Shown here in pieces: positions 1 through 8,645 of a stretch of 64,000 nt of DNA (its first letter is position 1; every line of letters starts with the position of its first letter). The position numbers and the translations under genes were made by a program. The DNA comes from Pseudomonadota bacterium (lineage in GTDB: Bacteria > Pseudomonadota > Gammaproteobacteria > Xanthomonadales > Xanthomonadaceae): assembly GCA_030528565.1 (NCBI GenBank), contig JAUMYP010000004.1, positions 1-64,000 on the forward strand. The letters are read 5' to 3'. Below the pieces are notes generated by a model, which worked only from the letters and a program-made list of their open reading frames with translations, searched no databases and had not been told where the DNA came from.

Positions 1-101
1 GCCTGAGCGCGCGCAGCCTGCTGGAAGTGGGCTATAGCGGCCAGTATGCCGATGAGGGCAACGACCACGGCGCCCACGCCCGCTTTACCTTCAAGTTCTG
101 A
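1..101 (+). CDS. Autotransporter outer-membrane beta-barrel protein, C-terminal end only
   Basis: The window opens inside a plus-strand gene. Its last 32 codons end in a YSGQYADEGNDHGAHARF stretch and finish with phenylalanine. The G-Y-S-G-Q-Y motif, a short acidic loop and a terminal aromatic residue match the last two strands of type V autotransporter barrels, where the final Phe is the signal for BAM-dependent insertion. The passenger and start lie outside the window, so substrate and function cannot be stated. A hairpin and a terminator follow within 100 bp. Confidence 0.65.
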   Translation, partial: LSARSLLEVGYSGQYADEGNDHGAHARFTFKF

Positions 102-112
102 GCCTGTTCACG

Positions 113-148
113 GCATGCGGGTTGGGAGGCAAGTCCCAAGCCGCATGC
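113..148. repeat. Palindromic hairpin next to a GAGCCTGTTCA motif
   Basis: Arms of 15 bases (113-127 and 134-148) pair with one mismatch around a 6-base loop. The motif GAGCCTGTTCA at 100-110 overlaps the stop codon of the autotransporter gene, just before the hairpin. The same 11-mer follows stop codons near 15629 and 51691. It may be a REP-like or MITE-derived sequence, or the first half of a double terminator with the hairpin at 175-200. Confidence 0.5.
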
Positions 149-174
149 AGGCTTGAACAATGAAGCCGCAACAT

Positions 175-208
175 ACCCCCGGGAGAAAAATCCCGGGGGT
201 GTTGTTTT
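175..208 (+). terminator. Rho-independent terminator after the autotransporter gene
   Basis: A perfect 10-bp GC-rich stem (175-184 with 191-200) closes a 6-base GAAAAA loop and is followed by GTTGTTTT. This ends transcription of the upstream autotransporter gene. Confidence 0.8.
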
Positions 209-252
209 GGGCTGCCGGAACCTCTCACCCTGCACCCAGAGTGACGCTTGGC

Positions 253-531
253 TCTTGATGGTGTGTCAGTTGCCGTGAGAAACGCTCTGGATGGCAGACT
301 TTGCCTTGCTGTTGACTTCCGCCCTGTCCGGACGCGCCGGGCACCGCATGACCCATGGATGAAGGCTGGGCTTCTTTGAGCGCAAGCGAGTTTGCCCTGC
401 CGCCATTGGCCGCGAGGAACGCAGGGTACCCCGCGCCGGGGCGCGGCAGCCAGGGCTGGTTTCTTTGCCTCATCTTTGCCAGCAAAGAAAGTAGGTGCGC
501 TGCCGGGCGCATATCCCGGCGTTGAATAGCC
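253..531. repeat. Dispersed intergenic repeat, copy 1
   Basis: This stretch is an imperfect direct repeat of 25519-25812. The best-conserved blocks are about 288-340 and 388-531, where most bases agree. Both copies lie between convergent genes and in the same orientation relative to the window. The right part contains a GCAAAGAAAG-type inverted repeat (imperfect here) and a CCGGG/CCCGG palindrome. Open frames run through it but none has a ribosome site or family resemblance. It fills most of the 466-bp gap between 101 and 568. Confidence 0.75.
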
Positions 532-567
532 ATGAAAATTCTGCGGCTGCGCAGAATGACATATCAA

Positions 568-834
568 TCAGCGCAGTTGCGAATCCTTGCTGCCGCGGCG
601 GTTATAGCCACTGAAGGCGGCCTGCTCGGCATCATCCGCCTCCTGGCAGGGCACGCACAGGCGCACACCGGGAATGGCGCGGCGGCGCGCCTCGGGAATC
701 GGCGCATCACATTCCTCGCAACGCGCAAGGCTCTCACCACGCGGCAGGCGACTGCGCGCGCGGGCGATGGCATCGTTCACCGTGGCATCAATCTGCTCTT
801 GTACCGCACCATCACCTGCCCAGCCGGTTGCCAT
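568..834 (-). CDS. DksA/TraR-type C4 zinc finger protein, short form
   Basis: The 88-residue product has a CEEC...CVPC pair of zinc-knuckle motifs in its middle to C-terminal part, as in DksA/TraR and YbiI-like proteins. It lacks the long coiled coil of full DksA. Such short forms can bind the RNA polymerase secondary channel, but here that is inference. The start at 834 was chosen because GGAGA lies about 6 bases upstream; a longer frame would start inside the upstream hairpin. It lies 82 bp downstream of bacterioferritin on the same strand, separated by a hairpin. Confidence 0.8.
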   Translation of the reverse strand: MATGWAGDGAVQEQIDATVNDAIARARSRLPRGESLARCEECDAPIPEARRRAIPGVRLCVPCQEADDAEQAAFSGYNRRGSKDSQLR

Positions 835-844
835 GATTCTCTCC

Positions 845-882
845 AAAGACAACAAAGGCGAAAGGTTGCCCTTCCGCCTTTG
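845..882 (-). terminator. Hairpin between bacterioferritin and the DksA-like gene
   Basis: Arms 853-865 and 870-882 pair over 13 bases with one mismatch around a 4-base loop. On the minus strand the stem is followed by TTGTCTTT and then the GGAG of the DksA-like gene. It probably ends bacterioferritin transcripts; read-through would give a stem only a few bases upstream of the next ribosome site. The T run is weak. Confidence 0.5.
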
Positions 883-915
883 CAATATCGCGCCGCTTGC
901 GCGGCAATTCAAGGA

Positions 916-1377
916 TTATTCCTTGAACGGGGCGATTTCACCGGGACGGCGCAGCATCTTGTTGACTTCGTCCAGGTGCATTTCTTCTTCGACAATCATT
1001 TCGCGGGCGTATTCTTCCAGCAGCACCGACTTGCCTTCCACCGCTGCCAGCAGTTCGTAGTAAATCTTCAGGGCAGCTTCTTCGTGTGCCAGCGATTCAC
1101 GCAGGATGTCGCCGATATCGTGCTGTTCGGTTTCCAGCAGCGGGCCAATCTTCAGCGACGGGTGGCCGCCCAGCAGGGTGACCAGCTCACCGGCCTTGTG
1201 GGCGTGCGCCAGCGATTCGTCGGCATTGCCCTTCATCCAGGACACAATCGGGATGCGGTTGTAGCCATAGACCATCAGCGAGTAGTGGGTGTAACGCACC
1301 ACGCCAGCCAGCTCCATTTCCATGATGCGGTTGAGGATGCCGATGGCGGTGTCTTTTTGCGCTTTATCAAGTGCCAT
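916..1377 (-). CDS. bfr: Bacterioferritin-like di-iron iron-storage protein
   Basis: The 153-residue protein is a four-helix ferritin-like fold of normal bacterioferritin length. Candidate metal ligands are a Glu in the MEMELAGVVRY helix (about 20-22), Glu54 with His58 in ADESLAHAH, the HEEAALKIYYE helix near 97, and the EEEMHLD helix near 130. The family oxidises Fe(II) and stores Fe(III) in a 24-mer shell. The canonical haem-ligand Met of E. coli Bfr is not obvious, so this may be a haem-poor subtype. It starts at ATG 1377 with AGGAGTTC just upstream. Confidence 0.85.
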   Translation of the reverse strand: MALDKAQKDTAIGILNRIMEMELAGVVRYTHYSLMVYGYNRIPIVSWMKGNADESLAHAHKAGELVTLLGGHPSLKIGPLLETEQHDIGDILRESLAHEEAALKIYYELLAAVEGKSVLLEEYAREMIVEEEMHLDEVNKMLRRPGEIAPFKE

Positions 1378-1421
1378 GAGATGAACTCCTGTTAGGGTTT
1401 GTGGTTGAAAGTGGGTGCAGT

Positions 1422-2786
1422 CTAGCGGTTGTTTTTGGATGTTTCTGGAGCGGAATCATTCCTAAACGCATCACCATCCACTTTCTCGATTAGCACGCCG
1501 CCGTGCTTGTGCCCCTCGTACACCTCCCGGTCGAGCATCCCGGTTTGCTTGGCGACCAGCACCGGCACCAGCACCTGCCCGGTGACATTGGTCAGGGTGC
1601 GCATCATGTCCAGCACGCGGTCGATGGCATACAGATAGCCGATGGTTTCCAGCGGCAGCCCGGCGGCGGTCAGCACCACGGTGGCCATCACCACGGCGGT
1701 GCCCGGCACACCTGCGGTACCGAAGCTGCCGAGCACCGAGGCCAGCGCGATAATCAGGTACTGGTTGAGGCTCAGGTCAATGCCCATGTACTGGCTGATG
1801 AATACCGCGCACAGCGCCGGATAAATCGCGCCGCAGCCATCCATCTTGATGCTGGCGCCCAGCGGCACGGCAAAGCTGGCGTAATCGCGGTTGACGCCAA
1901 GATTGTCGCTGGCGGTGCGCAGCGACATCGGCATGGCCGCAAAGCTGGAGGAGGTCACAAATGCCACCTGCATCGCCGGAAACGCGCCTTTGAAAAACTT
2001 TATCGGGTTAAGGCCATGCGCCAGCAACAGGCCGCTGTAGACCACCACGATATGAAAGGCGCAGGCCAGATACAGGGCAATCACGAAGCTGCCAAGCGGC
2101 AGCAGCTTTTCAAAGCCATAACTCCCCACCAGGGCGGCAATCAGGCCAAAGGTGCCCAGCGGGGTCATTTCCAGCACATAGCGGGTGATTTGAATCCAGA
2201 TGTCCGACAACTGGCTGGCCAGCTTGCGCGCCTCGGTGACTTTCTCACCCAGCTTGACGATGGCAAAACCAATCAGCCCGGCCACGAAAATCACCGGCAG
2301 AATCGAGCCGCGCCCGGCAGCGAGTACCGTCTCGCCCGCTGCATTGCTGCGCACACCGATGCCGGTCAGTGCATAGAACACATTGCTGGGCACGATGTCG
2401 ATAAGTACCTGCATCACGCCGGGCACATCGCGCGGCTTCCAGTTATCGGCCACCGCCAGTTGCCCGACCCCGCTGCCGGGCTGGAGCAGCCAGCCAAACC
2501 CCAGGCCCACCATGACCGCCAGCACCGCGGTAATGGCAAACCACAGGAAGGTGCGACCGCCCAGCGCCGCCATCGACTTCTGCCCGGACAGTGCCGATAC
2601 CGCACTGATAACGGCAAAAAACACCAGCGGCACGGCAATCATCTTGATAAGCGTGACGTACAAATCGCCCAGCCAGCCGAACCACAGCTTGGCATCGGCG
2701 CCCAGCAGCCAGCCCGCCAGCACGCCGAGCACAAAGCCCAGCACTACACGTTTCCAGAACTTGATAGCAAACCACCAGTCAAACAT
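1422..2786 (-). CDS. Dicarboxylate/amino acid:cation symporter (DAACS family)
   Basis: This inner-membrane secondary transporter couples uptake of C4-dicarboxylates or acidic amino acids to Na+ or H+. Family signatures are present: the serine-rich hairpin SSSFAAMP, GASIKMDGCGAIYPA, the GVPGTAVVMA re-entrant loop and the DRVLDMMRTLTNVTGQ substrate/cation motif. The start at 2786 (MFDWWFAIKFW) has GGGAAGTGAG upstream; the reading frame extends 34 codons further but that part resembles no transporter. The 454-residue length is normal. It is divergent from the alkaline phosphatase, with about 100 bp for two promoters. Substrate cannot be decided from sequence alone. Confidence 0.88.
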   Translation of the reverse strand: MFDWWFAIKFWKRVVLGFVLGVLAGWLLGADAKLWFGWLGDLYVTLIKMIAVPLVFFAVISAVSALSGQKSMAALGGRTFLWFAITAVLAVMVGLGFGWLLQPGSGVGQLAVADNWKPRDVPGVMQVLIDIVPSNVFYALTGIGVRSNAAGETVLAAGRGSILPVIFVAGLIGFAIVKLGEKVTEARKLASQLSDIWIQITRYVLEMTPLGTFGLIAALVGSYGFEKLLPLGSFVIALYLACAFHIVVVYSGLLLAHGLNPIKFFKGAFPAMQVAFVTSSSFAAMPMSLRTASDNLGVNRDYASFAVPLGASIKMDGCGAIYPALCAVFISQYMGIDLSLNQYLIIALASVLGSFGTAGVPGTAVVMATVVLTAAGLPLETIGYLYAIDRVLDMMRTLTNVTGQVLVPVLVAKQTGMLDREVYEGHKHGGVLIEKVDGDAFRNDSAPETSKNNR

Positions 2787-2886
2787 TTGCTCACTTCCCG
2801 TCATTGCAGCCGGTGAAGATACCCCACACGCGCGCTCGGCGCATAATGCGCACTTTCCCTCTCCCCTCATGTTCAGAGACTGCGCC

Positions 2887-4578
2887 ATGCTTCAACGCCG
2901 CTTTTTCGCCCTGCCCCTGTTCATCGCCTCGTTGGCGCTGGCACCGCTGGCAGCTGCACAAACCCCAGCCCTGGTGGAAGTCCCGGGCATTGAGCGCCCG
3001 GCAGGCGAAACCGCCGACTGGTGGTTTATCCACGGCGCGGCGCAAGCGGCCGAGCGCAGCGCGATGCAGGGCAAGGCACGCAATGTGATTTTGTTCCTGG
3101 GCGATGGCATGAGCCTCACCACCGTGGCCGCCGCGCGCATTCTGGAAGGCCAGCGGCAGGGGCGCTCCGGCGAAGAACAGCGCCTGTCCTGGGAGGACTT
3201 TCCGGCCACCGCGCTTTCGCGCACCTACAACACCAATGCCCAGACCCCGGATTCGGCCGGCACCATGAGCGCGATTGCCACCGGCGTGAAGACCCGCATG
3301 GGGGTGCTCTCCATCGGCCAGGATGCGCCACGCAATGACTGCGCGGCGGCGCTGAAATCGCCGATGCTGACCCTCTGGCAACTGGCTGCGGCCAGCGGCA
3401 TGAAAACCGGCGTGGTGTCCACCACCCGCCTCACCCATGCCACCCCTGGCGCCACCTTCGCGCATTCGGCCAACCGCAACTGGGAAAGTGATGCCGAACT
3501 GCCCGCACATGCCCGGCAGGCGGGCTGTACCGACATCGCCCGGCAAATGATGGAAACCGGCCATGGCAACGGCGCCGACGTGATGCTGGGCGGCGGGCGC
3601 AGTTATTTTCTGCCCGACACCCTGCCCGACCCGGAATACCCCGAACGCAAGGGCCGCCGCAAGGATGGCCGCAACCTTGTGCAAACCTGGCAGGCGCGCC
3701 ACCCCGGCGGCGTGTATGTCTGGAATCTTGAGCAGCTAAACAAGGCTCCGACCAATGCGCCGCTTCTCGGCCTGTTCGAGCCCGAACATATGCACTACGA
3801 ACATGACCGCGCCGGGGACAAGGCCGGAGAGCCATCACTGGCGGAGATGACCCGCGCCGCCATTACCCGGCTGCAAGCCAGCCCCAATGGCTATGTGCTG
3901 CTGGTCGAAGGCGGCCGCATCGACCATGCCCATCATGCAGGCAATGCCTATCGCGCGCTCTCCGACACCGTGGCGATGTCCGATGCAGTGCGCGTGGCCG
4001 CGGAGATGACTTCAGCCGATGACACACTCATCATCGTCACCGCCGACCACAGCCATACCTTGCATTTTGCCGGCTACCCCACACGCGGCAACCCGATTCT
4101 GGGCAAGGTGCGCGGCTCAAGCTGGGAGGAAGGCGACCCCAGCGAATATGCCCTTGATGGCAGTGGCCTGCCCTACACCACGCTCGGCTATGCCAATGGC
4201 CCGGGCTATGCCGGCGCCAACGAAAACGCCCCGGAAGGCCCGAAAACCGCCGGTAAGATAAGCCGCCGCTGGCAGCAGGCGCTGCATGGCCGCCCCGACC
4301 TCAGCCATGTGGATACCGAGCATCCGGATTACCTGCAAGAAGCCATGTTGCCGATGGCCTCGGAAACCCACGGCGGCGATGATGTCGGTGTCTGGGCGCG
4401 CGGCCCGGGCAGCCATGCAGTACGTGGCAATATCGAGCAGAACACCCTGTTCCATCTGATGCTGCAAGCCACCCCGCGACTGCGCCAAGCACTGTGCAGC
4501 AGCGGCCATTGCAATGCCCGGGGGATACCGACCCGTCGCCCTGACCCGGCGCGCTTCCGCGATGCCAGCAAGCGATAA
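2887..4578 (+). CDS. Secreted alkaline phosphatase, PhoA family
   Basis: The 563-residue precursor has a signal peptide (about 1-25, ending LAAAQ) and the full metal and catalytic set of the PF00245 alkaline phosphatase family: Asp73 in GDGMS, the phosphorylated Ser123 in [17 protein letters not shown] with Asp346 and His350, TADHSHT with Asp387 and His388, and His495 in SETHGG. It hydrolyses phosphomonoesters in the periplasm or outside the cell. The start was placed at 2887 for the signal peptide. No clear Pho box was seen upstream. The next gene begins 31 bp later. Confidence 0.9.
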   Translation: MLQRRFFALPLFIASLALAPLAAAQTPALVEVPGIERPAGETADWWFIHGAAQAAERSAMQGKARNVILFLGDGMSLTTVAAARILEGQRQGRSGEEQRLSWEDFPATALSRTYNTNAQTPDSAGTMSAIATGVKTRMGVLSIGQDAPRNDCAAALKSPMLTLWQLAAASGMKTGVVSTTRLTHATPGATFAHSANRNWESDAELPAHARQAGCTDIARQMMETGHGNGADVMLGGGRSYFLPDTLPDPEYPERKGRRKDGRNLVQTWQARHPGGVYVWNLEQLNKAPTNAPLLGLFEPEHMHYEHDRAGDKAGEPSLAEMTRAAITRLQASPNGYVLLVEGGRIDHAHHAGNAYRALSDTVAMSDAVRVAAEMTSADDTLIIVTADHSHTLHFAGYPTRGNPILGKVRGSSWEEGDPSEYALDGSGLPYTTLGYANGPGYAGANENAPEGPKTAGKISRRWQQALHGRPDLSHVDTEHPDYLQEAMLPMASETHGGDDVGVWARGPGSHAVRGNIEQNTLFHLMLQATPRLRQALCSSGHCNARGIPTRRPDPARFRDASKR

Positions 4579-4609
4579 CATCCAACGCCCAACTCACAGG
4601 AGCCCCTTG

Positions 4610-5398
4610 ATGAACACCCAGTTGAACGGAAAAGTCTGCCTTGTCACCGGCGCGGCCAGCGGTATCGGCAAGCGCATCGCCGAGGTGTATGCCGCCGCCG
4701 GTGGCAAGGTCGTGGTGTCCGACCTCAACCTGGAGGCGGCCGAACAAGTCGCTGCTGCAATCCGCAGCAATGGCGGCGATGCACTGGCCGTGGCCATGGA
4801 TGTCAGCAGCGAAGAACAGGTGGTCAGCGGCTTTGCCAAGGCCATCGGCCACTACGGCCAGATTGACGTACTGGTCTCCAACGCCGGTATCCAAATCATC
4901 AACAAGGTCACCGATTTTTCGCTGGCAGCCTGGAAAAAAATGCTCGCCATCCACTGCGATGGCGCATTTTTGACCACCCGCGAAGCAATGCGCGACATGG
5001 AAAAGCGCAAGGCCCCCGGCGCCATCATCTATATGGGCAGCGTGCACTCGCTGGAAGCCTCGCCGCTGAAATCGGCCTATGTCACCGCCAAGCACGGCCT
5101 GCTCGGCCTGTGCCGCACCGTGGCCAAGGAAGGCGGCCCCTTGGGCATCCGCGCCAACGTCATCTGCCCGGGCTTTGTGCGCACCCCGCTGGTGGACAGG
5201 CAAATCCCCGAACAAGCCCGCGAGTTCGGCATCAGCGAAGAAGAAGTCATCAAGAACATCATGCTGAAGAACACCGTCGACCACGAATTCACCACCATTG
5301 ACGATGTCGCCAATGTCGCGCTGTTCCTGGCCGCCTTCGAAAACAATGCGCTGACCGGGCAGAGCCTTGCCGTCAGCCACGGCTGGCATATGCAGTGA
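4610..5398 (+). CDS. hbdH: 3-hydroxybutyrate dehydrogenase (SDR family)
   Basis: This 262-residue short-chain dehydrogenase has the nucleotide-binding TGAASGIG, the NAG motif and the catalytic Ser...Tyr-x-x-x-Lys set ([20 protein letters not shown]). Length and the C-terminal GWHMQ, which resembles the GWTAQ ending of known enzymes, fit D-3-hydroxybutyrate dehydrogenase; it would convert 3-hydroxybutyrate and NAD+ to acetoacetate. Start 4610 follows CACAGGAG. It overlaps the next gene by one base, a patatin-like hydrolase of the type often paired with this enzyme. Substrate assignment rests on similarity and context. Confidence 0.82.
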   Translation: MNTQLNGKVCLVTGAASGIGKRIAEVYAAAGGKVVVSDLNLEAAEQVAAAIRSNGGDALAVAMDVSSEEQVVSGFAKAIGHYGQIDVLVSNAGIQIINKVTDFSLAAWKKMLAIHCDGAFLTTREAMRDMEKRKAPGAIIYMGSVHSLEASPLKSAYVTAKHGLLGLCRTVAKEGGPLGIRANVICPGFVRTPLVDRQIPEQAREFGISEEEVIKNIMLKNTVDHEFTTIDDVANVALFLAAFENNALTGQSLAVSHGWHMQ

Positions 5399-6603
5399 TG
5401 CTGAGCCGCAAACAGCAGCGGGCATTGCTGGAAAAAGTCGCCCAATACCCCTCCGTCGCCCTGGTTTTGCAGGGCGGCGGTGCCCTCGGCGCCTACCAGT
5501 GCGGTGTCTATGAAGCACTGAATGAGGCCGGCATCCGCCCCAACTGGTATGCCGGCATTTCCATCGGCGCCATCAATGCCGCACTGATTGCCGGCAACCG
5601 CCCAGAAGACCGGGTCAAGCGGCTGCGCGAATTCTGGGACACCATCTGCCAGCCCGCCGGGCTTGCCACCCTGCCCGCGCTTGGCATCCGCAACAGCCTT
5701 GCCATGCTGCCGATGTCACCGGCACTGGAAACCTGGGCGGCCTCGATGAGCGCGATGGCAGCCCTCTGGCAAGGGCAGACCGGCTTTTTCGAACCCTGGC
5801 TCACCTCGCCGTTCGTGCTGGCCGACGGCAGCGCCAATGCCACCAGTTTTTACGATACCCGCCCGCTGATTCAGACCCTTGAACGGCTGGTGGACTTTGA
5901 CCGCATCAACCAGGACCCCGATACCCGGCTCACGGTCGGCGCCACCGATGTGGAAAGCGGCAACTTCCGCTACTTCGACAGCCGCGATACCCGCATCGGC
6001 CCGGAGCATATCCTCGCCTCCGGCTCACTGCCCCCGGCATTTGCGCCGGTAGAGATTGATGGCCGTTTCTACTGGGATGGCGGCATCGTCTCCAACACCC
6101 CGCTGGAGCATATCCTCGACGAATGGCCGCGCAACGACACCCTCGCCTTCCAGGTGGACCTGTGGAGCGCACGCGGCGCGTTTCCGCAGACCATGATGGA
6201 TGTGCTCGAACGCGCCAAGGACATCCAGTTTTCCAGCCGCACCCGCCACGGCACCGACATGGTGGCGCGCATGCAGCAGCTGCGCACGGCACTGACCGAC
6301 CTTATCGAACAACTGCCCGACAAACAGCTGCCAGCGGATTTGCGCAAAACCCTGGAGCCGTGGCTGGATGACCGGGTGGTCAATATCGTGCACCTGATTT
6401 ATCAGGCCAAACCGCACGAGCAGCAGTTCAAGGACTATGCCTTTGGCAGCCTCAGCATGCAAAGCCACTGGGACAGCGGCCTGCGCGATACCCGCCAGAC
6501 CCTGAGCCACCCGGAATGGTTCAACCTGCCCAGCCGCGACTGCGGCTATGCCGTGCACGATGTTCACCGGCAAGCACAAAAAACCGGGCTGACGCGGCTG
6601 TAA
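5398..6603 (+). CDS. Patatin-like phospholipase with DUF3734-type C-terminus
   Basis: The 401-residue protein has the patatin oxyanion motif GGGALGAYQCGV (about 26-37), the nucleophile elbow GISIG, and the second catalytic residue as Asp in DGGIVSNTP. The C-terminal third resembles the DUF3734 extension found in PHB-associated patatins. It is expected to hydrolyse acyl esters. The start overlaps the stop of the dehydrogenase (TGATG), indicating translational coupling. The pairing suggests use of 3-hydroxybutyrate polymers or lipids; no depolymerase or synthase gene is visible here. A GTG three bases earlier is an alternative start. Confidence 0.83.
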   Translation: MLSRKQQRALLEKVAQYPSVALVLQGGGALGAYQCGVYEALNEAGIRPNWYAGISIGAINAALIAGNRPEDRVKRLREFWDTICQPAGLATLPALGIRNSLAMLPMSPALETWAASMSAMAALWQGQTGFFEPWLTSPFVLADGSANATSFYDTRPLIQTLERLVDFDRINQDPDTRLTVGATDVESGNFRYFDSRDTRIGPEHILASGSLPPAFAPVEIDGRFYWDGGIVSNTPLEHILDEWPRNDTLAFQVDLWSARGAFPQTMMDVLERAKDIQFSSRTRHGTDMVARMQQLRTALTDLIEQLPDKQLPADLRKTLEPWLDDRVVNIVHLIYQAKPHEQQFKDYAFGSLSMQSHWDSGLRDTRQTLSHPEWFNLPSRDCGYAVHDVHRQAQKTGLTRL

Positions 6604-6611
6604 GCGGCGTT

Positions 6612-6668
6612 CCTGATTGCAACGCACAGCCGCCGAACCCTGCTGCTGTGCGGCAACCGGCAATCAGG
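6612..6668. terminator. Nested inverted repeat between convergent genes
   Basis: A 9-bp perfect outer stem (6612-6620 with 6660-6668) encloses a 7-bp inner stem GCACAGC/GCTGTGC. It lies between the patatin gene and purK, overlapping the purK stop. It may act as a bidirectional terminator, but no T run is present. Confidence 0.4.
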
Positions 6669-7827
6669 CAATGCCTTTCAATGCCTCAACTACTGGTGCG
6701 GTCTGGGCAGTACGCCCAAGTGCCTGGCCGATACGCTCAAGTTTGGCGGCCAGTGCTCCGGCGCTGTCAGCGCAGAGGGTGGCGTGTCCTACCTTGCGAC
6801 CGGTGCGCGGCTGTTTGCCATAGTCGTGCCAGTAACCGCCGACTTCTTGCAGAACCGGCAGGGCATCGGGCATTTCGCCAATCCAGTTCAGCATGCAGCT
6901 GGGCTGGCGCAGCCCGGTATCGCCCAGCGGCAGTCCCAGCACTGCGCGCAGATGGTTCTGGAATTGCGAGGTGATACTGCCTTCAATCGTCCAGTGGCCG
7001 GAGTTATGCACCCGTGGCGCCATTTCATTGGCGAGCAGCTGGCCATCATGGCAGAACAGCTCCAACGCAAACACGCCGACATAATCCAGCGCCTCGGCGA
7101 GCTTCCGGGCATGGGCAACGGCCTGCTGCTCGATTGCAGCACTCATCCCTGCCGGGGCAAGGCTGGCCGAAAGGACGCCATCGACATGCCAGTTGCGGGT
7201 CAGCGGCCAGCTGCGGAATTCACCATCGCGGCCGCGCACGGCGACCACCGACACCTCGCTCTGGAACGGTACGAAGGCTTCCAGAATCAGCCCGGTTTTT
7301 TCCGCCTGTGCGCCCAGCGCCTGCCAGGCAGCCTCGACATCGGCGGGTGATTTGATACGGAACTGCCCCTTGCCGTCATAGCCCAGGCGGCGGGTTTTCA
7401 GGATGCAGGGCGTGCCAAGCCGCGCCACTGCCGCATCCAGTGCCGCACGGCTTGCCACATCGGCAAAGTCCGGCACCGGGATGCCCAGCTCGCGGAACAG
7501 GCTTTTTTCACTCAGGCGGTCTTGTGCCACCGCCAAGGCTCTTGAGCCTGGAAACACCGGCGTATGCGCTGCCAGCCATTCGGCGGTGGTGGCGGGGACA
7601 TTTTCAAAGTCGAAAGTCGCCACATCCACCTGCCCGGCAAACTGGCGAAGCACGGCCTCGTCGCCATATTCGCCGACCAGCATCGGCGCGAACTGCCCAG
7701 CGCAGGATTCGGCATTGCCATCAAGCACCAGAAAGCGTAGCCCCAGCGGTGCGCCGGCCAGCGCCATCATCCGCGCCAGTTGCCCGCCGCCCAAAATACC
7801 CAGCGTCATTGCCTGCATCTTGCTCAT
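6664..7827 (-). CDS. purK: 5-(carboxyamino)imidazole ribonucleotide synthase
   Basis: PurK uses ATP and bicarbonate to carboxylate AIR to N5-CAIR in purine synthesis. The 387-residue ATP-grasp protein starts with [11 protein letters not shown] and has the [16 protein letters not shown]-binding stretch and the [15 protein letters not shown] motif characteristic of PurK. The start at 7827 overlaps the purE stop as ATGA, with AGGA upstream, so the two are translationally coupled. Methionines 3 and 6 codons later are weaker alternatives. Confidence 0.95.
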   Translation of the reverse strand: MSKMQAMTLGILGGGQLARMMALAGAPLGLRFLVLDGNAESCAGQFAPMLVGEYGDEAVLRQFAGQVDVATFDFENVPATTAEWLAAHTPVFPGSRALAVAQDRLSEKSLFRELGIPVPDFADVASRAALDAAVARLGTPCILKTRRLGYDGKGQFRIKSPADVEAAWQALGAQAEKTGLILEAFVPFQSEVSVVAVRGRDGEFRSWPLTRNWHVDGVLSASLAPAGMSAAIEQQAVAHARKLAEALDYVGVFALELFCHDGQLLANEMAPRVHNSGHWTIEGSITSQFQNHLRAVLGLPLGDTGLRQPSCMLNWIGEMPDALPVLQEVGGYWHDYGKQPRTGRKVGHATLCADSAGALAAKLERIGQALGRTAQTAPVVEALKGIA

Positions 7828-8327
7828 CCAATCCTGGGGTCGTCGGCGGCCATCACGTCTTCGCACTGCTTGCGGCGGAAGGCCGCCAGATTGGCGGCGA
7901 TTTGCGCATCATCCGCTGCCAGCATGGCGGCGGCAAACAGCGCAGCATTGGCAGCACCGGCATTACCGATGGCAAAGGTCGCCACCGGAATGCCCGCTGG
8001 CATCTGCACGATGGACAGCAGCGAATCCAGGCCGTTCAGCGCCCTGGACTGCACTGGCACGCCCAGTACCGGCACTGCGGTTTTTGCCGCCAGCATGCCG
8101 GGCAGGTGTGCCGCCCCGCCAGCACCGGCGATGATGGCGCGCAGGCCACGGCTGGCCGCCTGTTCGGCATATTCAAACAGTACATCCGGGGTGCGGTGCG
8201 CCGATACCACGCGCACTTCATGGGGCACTCCCAGCAAATCCAGTTTGTCTGCCGCATGCTTCATGGTTTCCCAATCAGAACGCGAACCCATCACGATGCC
8301 CACCTGGGGCGGCTGTTGCGCAGTCAT
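7824..8327 (-). CDS. purE: N5-carboxyaminoimidazole ribonucleotide mutase
   Basis: PurE class I moves the carboxyl group of N5-CAIR to give CAIR. The 167-residue protein has [16 protein letters not shown] and [12 protein letters not shown], the substrate-binding elements of the family, plus the usual C-terminal helix. It is first in a purEK operon with a 4-base overlap. The 54-bp gap to the divergent Trm112-like gene must hold promoters for both directions. Confidence 0.95.
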   Translation of the reverse strand: MTAQQPPQVGIVMGSRSDWETMKHAADKLDLLGVPHEVRVVSAHRTPDVLFEYAEQAASRGLRAIIAGAGGAAHLPGMLAAKTAVPVLGVPVQSRALNGLDSLLSIVQMPAGIPVATFAIGNAGAANAALFAAAMLAADDAQIAANLAAFRRKQCEDVMAADDPRIG

Positions 8328-8381
8328 GGCTGTCCCGGTAACTAAAGGCGTATTCTAAGGCACCCCAATACGATTGATGTC

Positions 8382-8645
8382 ATGGACAAGAAATTGCTCG
8401 ATATTCTCGCCTGCCCCGTGACCCGCCAGCCGCTGGCGTTGCTGGATGGCACACGCCTTGCAGCACTCAATGCCGCGATTGCCGCAGGCGGCCTTGCCTT
8501 TGGCGAGCACATCCAGAGCCAGCCCCTGCGGCAGGCGCTGATTACCCAGGACGGCAAGCGCCTGTACCGGGTGGATGAGGGCATCCCGGTGCTGCTGCCG
8601 GAGGAGTCCGCCGATACCAGCACGATTGCCGGTTTGGGTGCATGA
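8382..8645 (+). CDS. Trm112/YcaR-like small protein
   Basis: This 87-residue protein begins MDKKLLDILACPVT and ends in YRVDEGIPVLLPEE, the conserved borders of the Trm112 family (PF03966). Only one Cys of the usual zinc site remains and the middle is longer than in YcaR, with a helical insert around 25-50. Family members act as small partners or activators of other enzymes, notably methyltransferases; the partner here is unknown. It overlaps nadC by 4 bases (ATGA). Confidence 0.8.
   Translation: MDKKLLDILACPVTRQPLALLDGTRLAALNAAIAAGGLAFGEHIQSQPLRQALITQDGKRLYRVDEGIPVLLPEESADTSTIAGLGA

Noticed and set aside
225..533. Small frames within repeat copy 1 (and counterparts in copy 2)
   Set aside because: They exist in both strands, differ between copies at the start and end, and lack ribosome sites; the repeat explains them.
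1503..2816. 437-codon plus-strand frame opposite the symporter
   Set aside because: Its His- and Gln-rich composition is an artefact of the membrane protein on the other strand.
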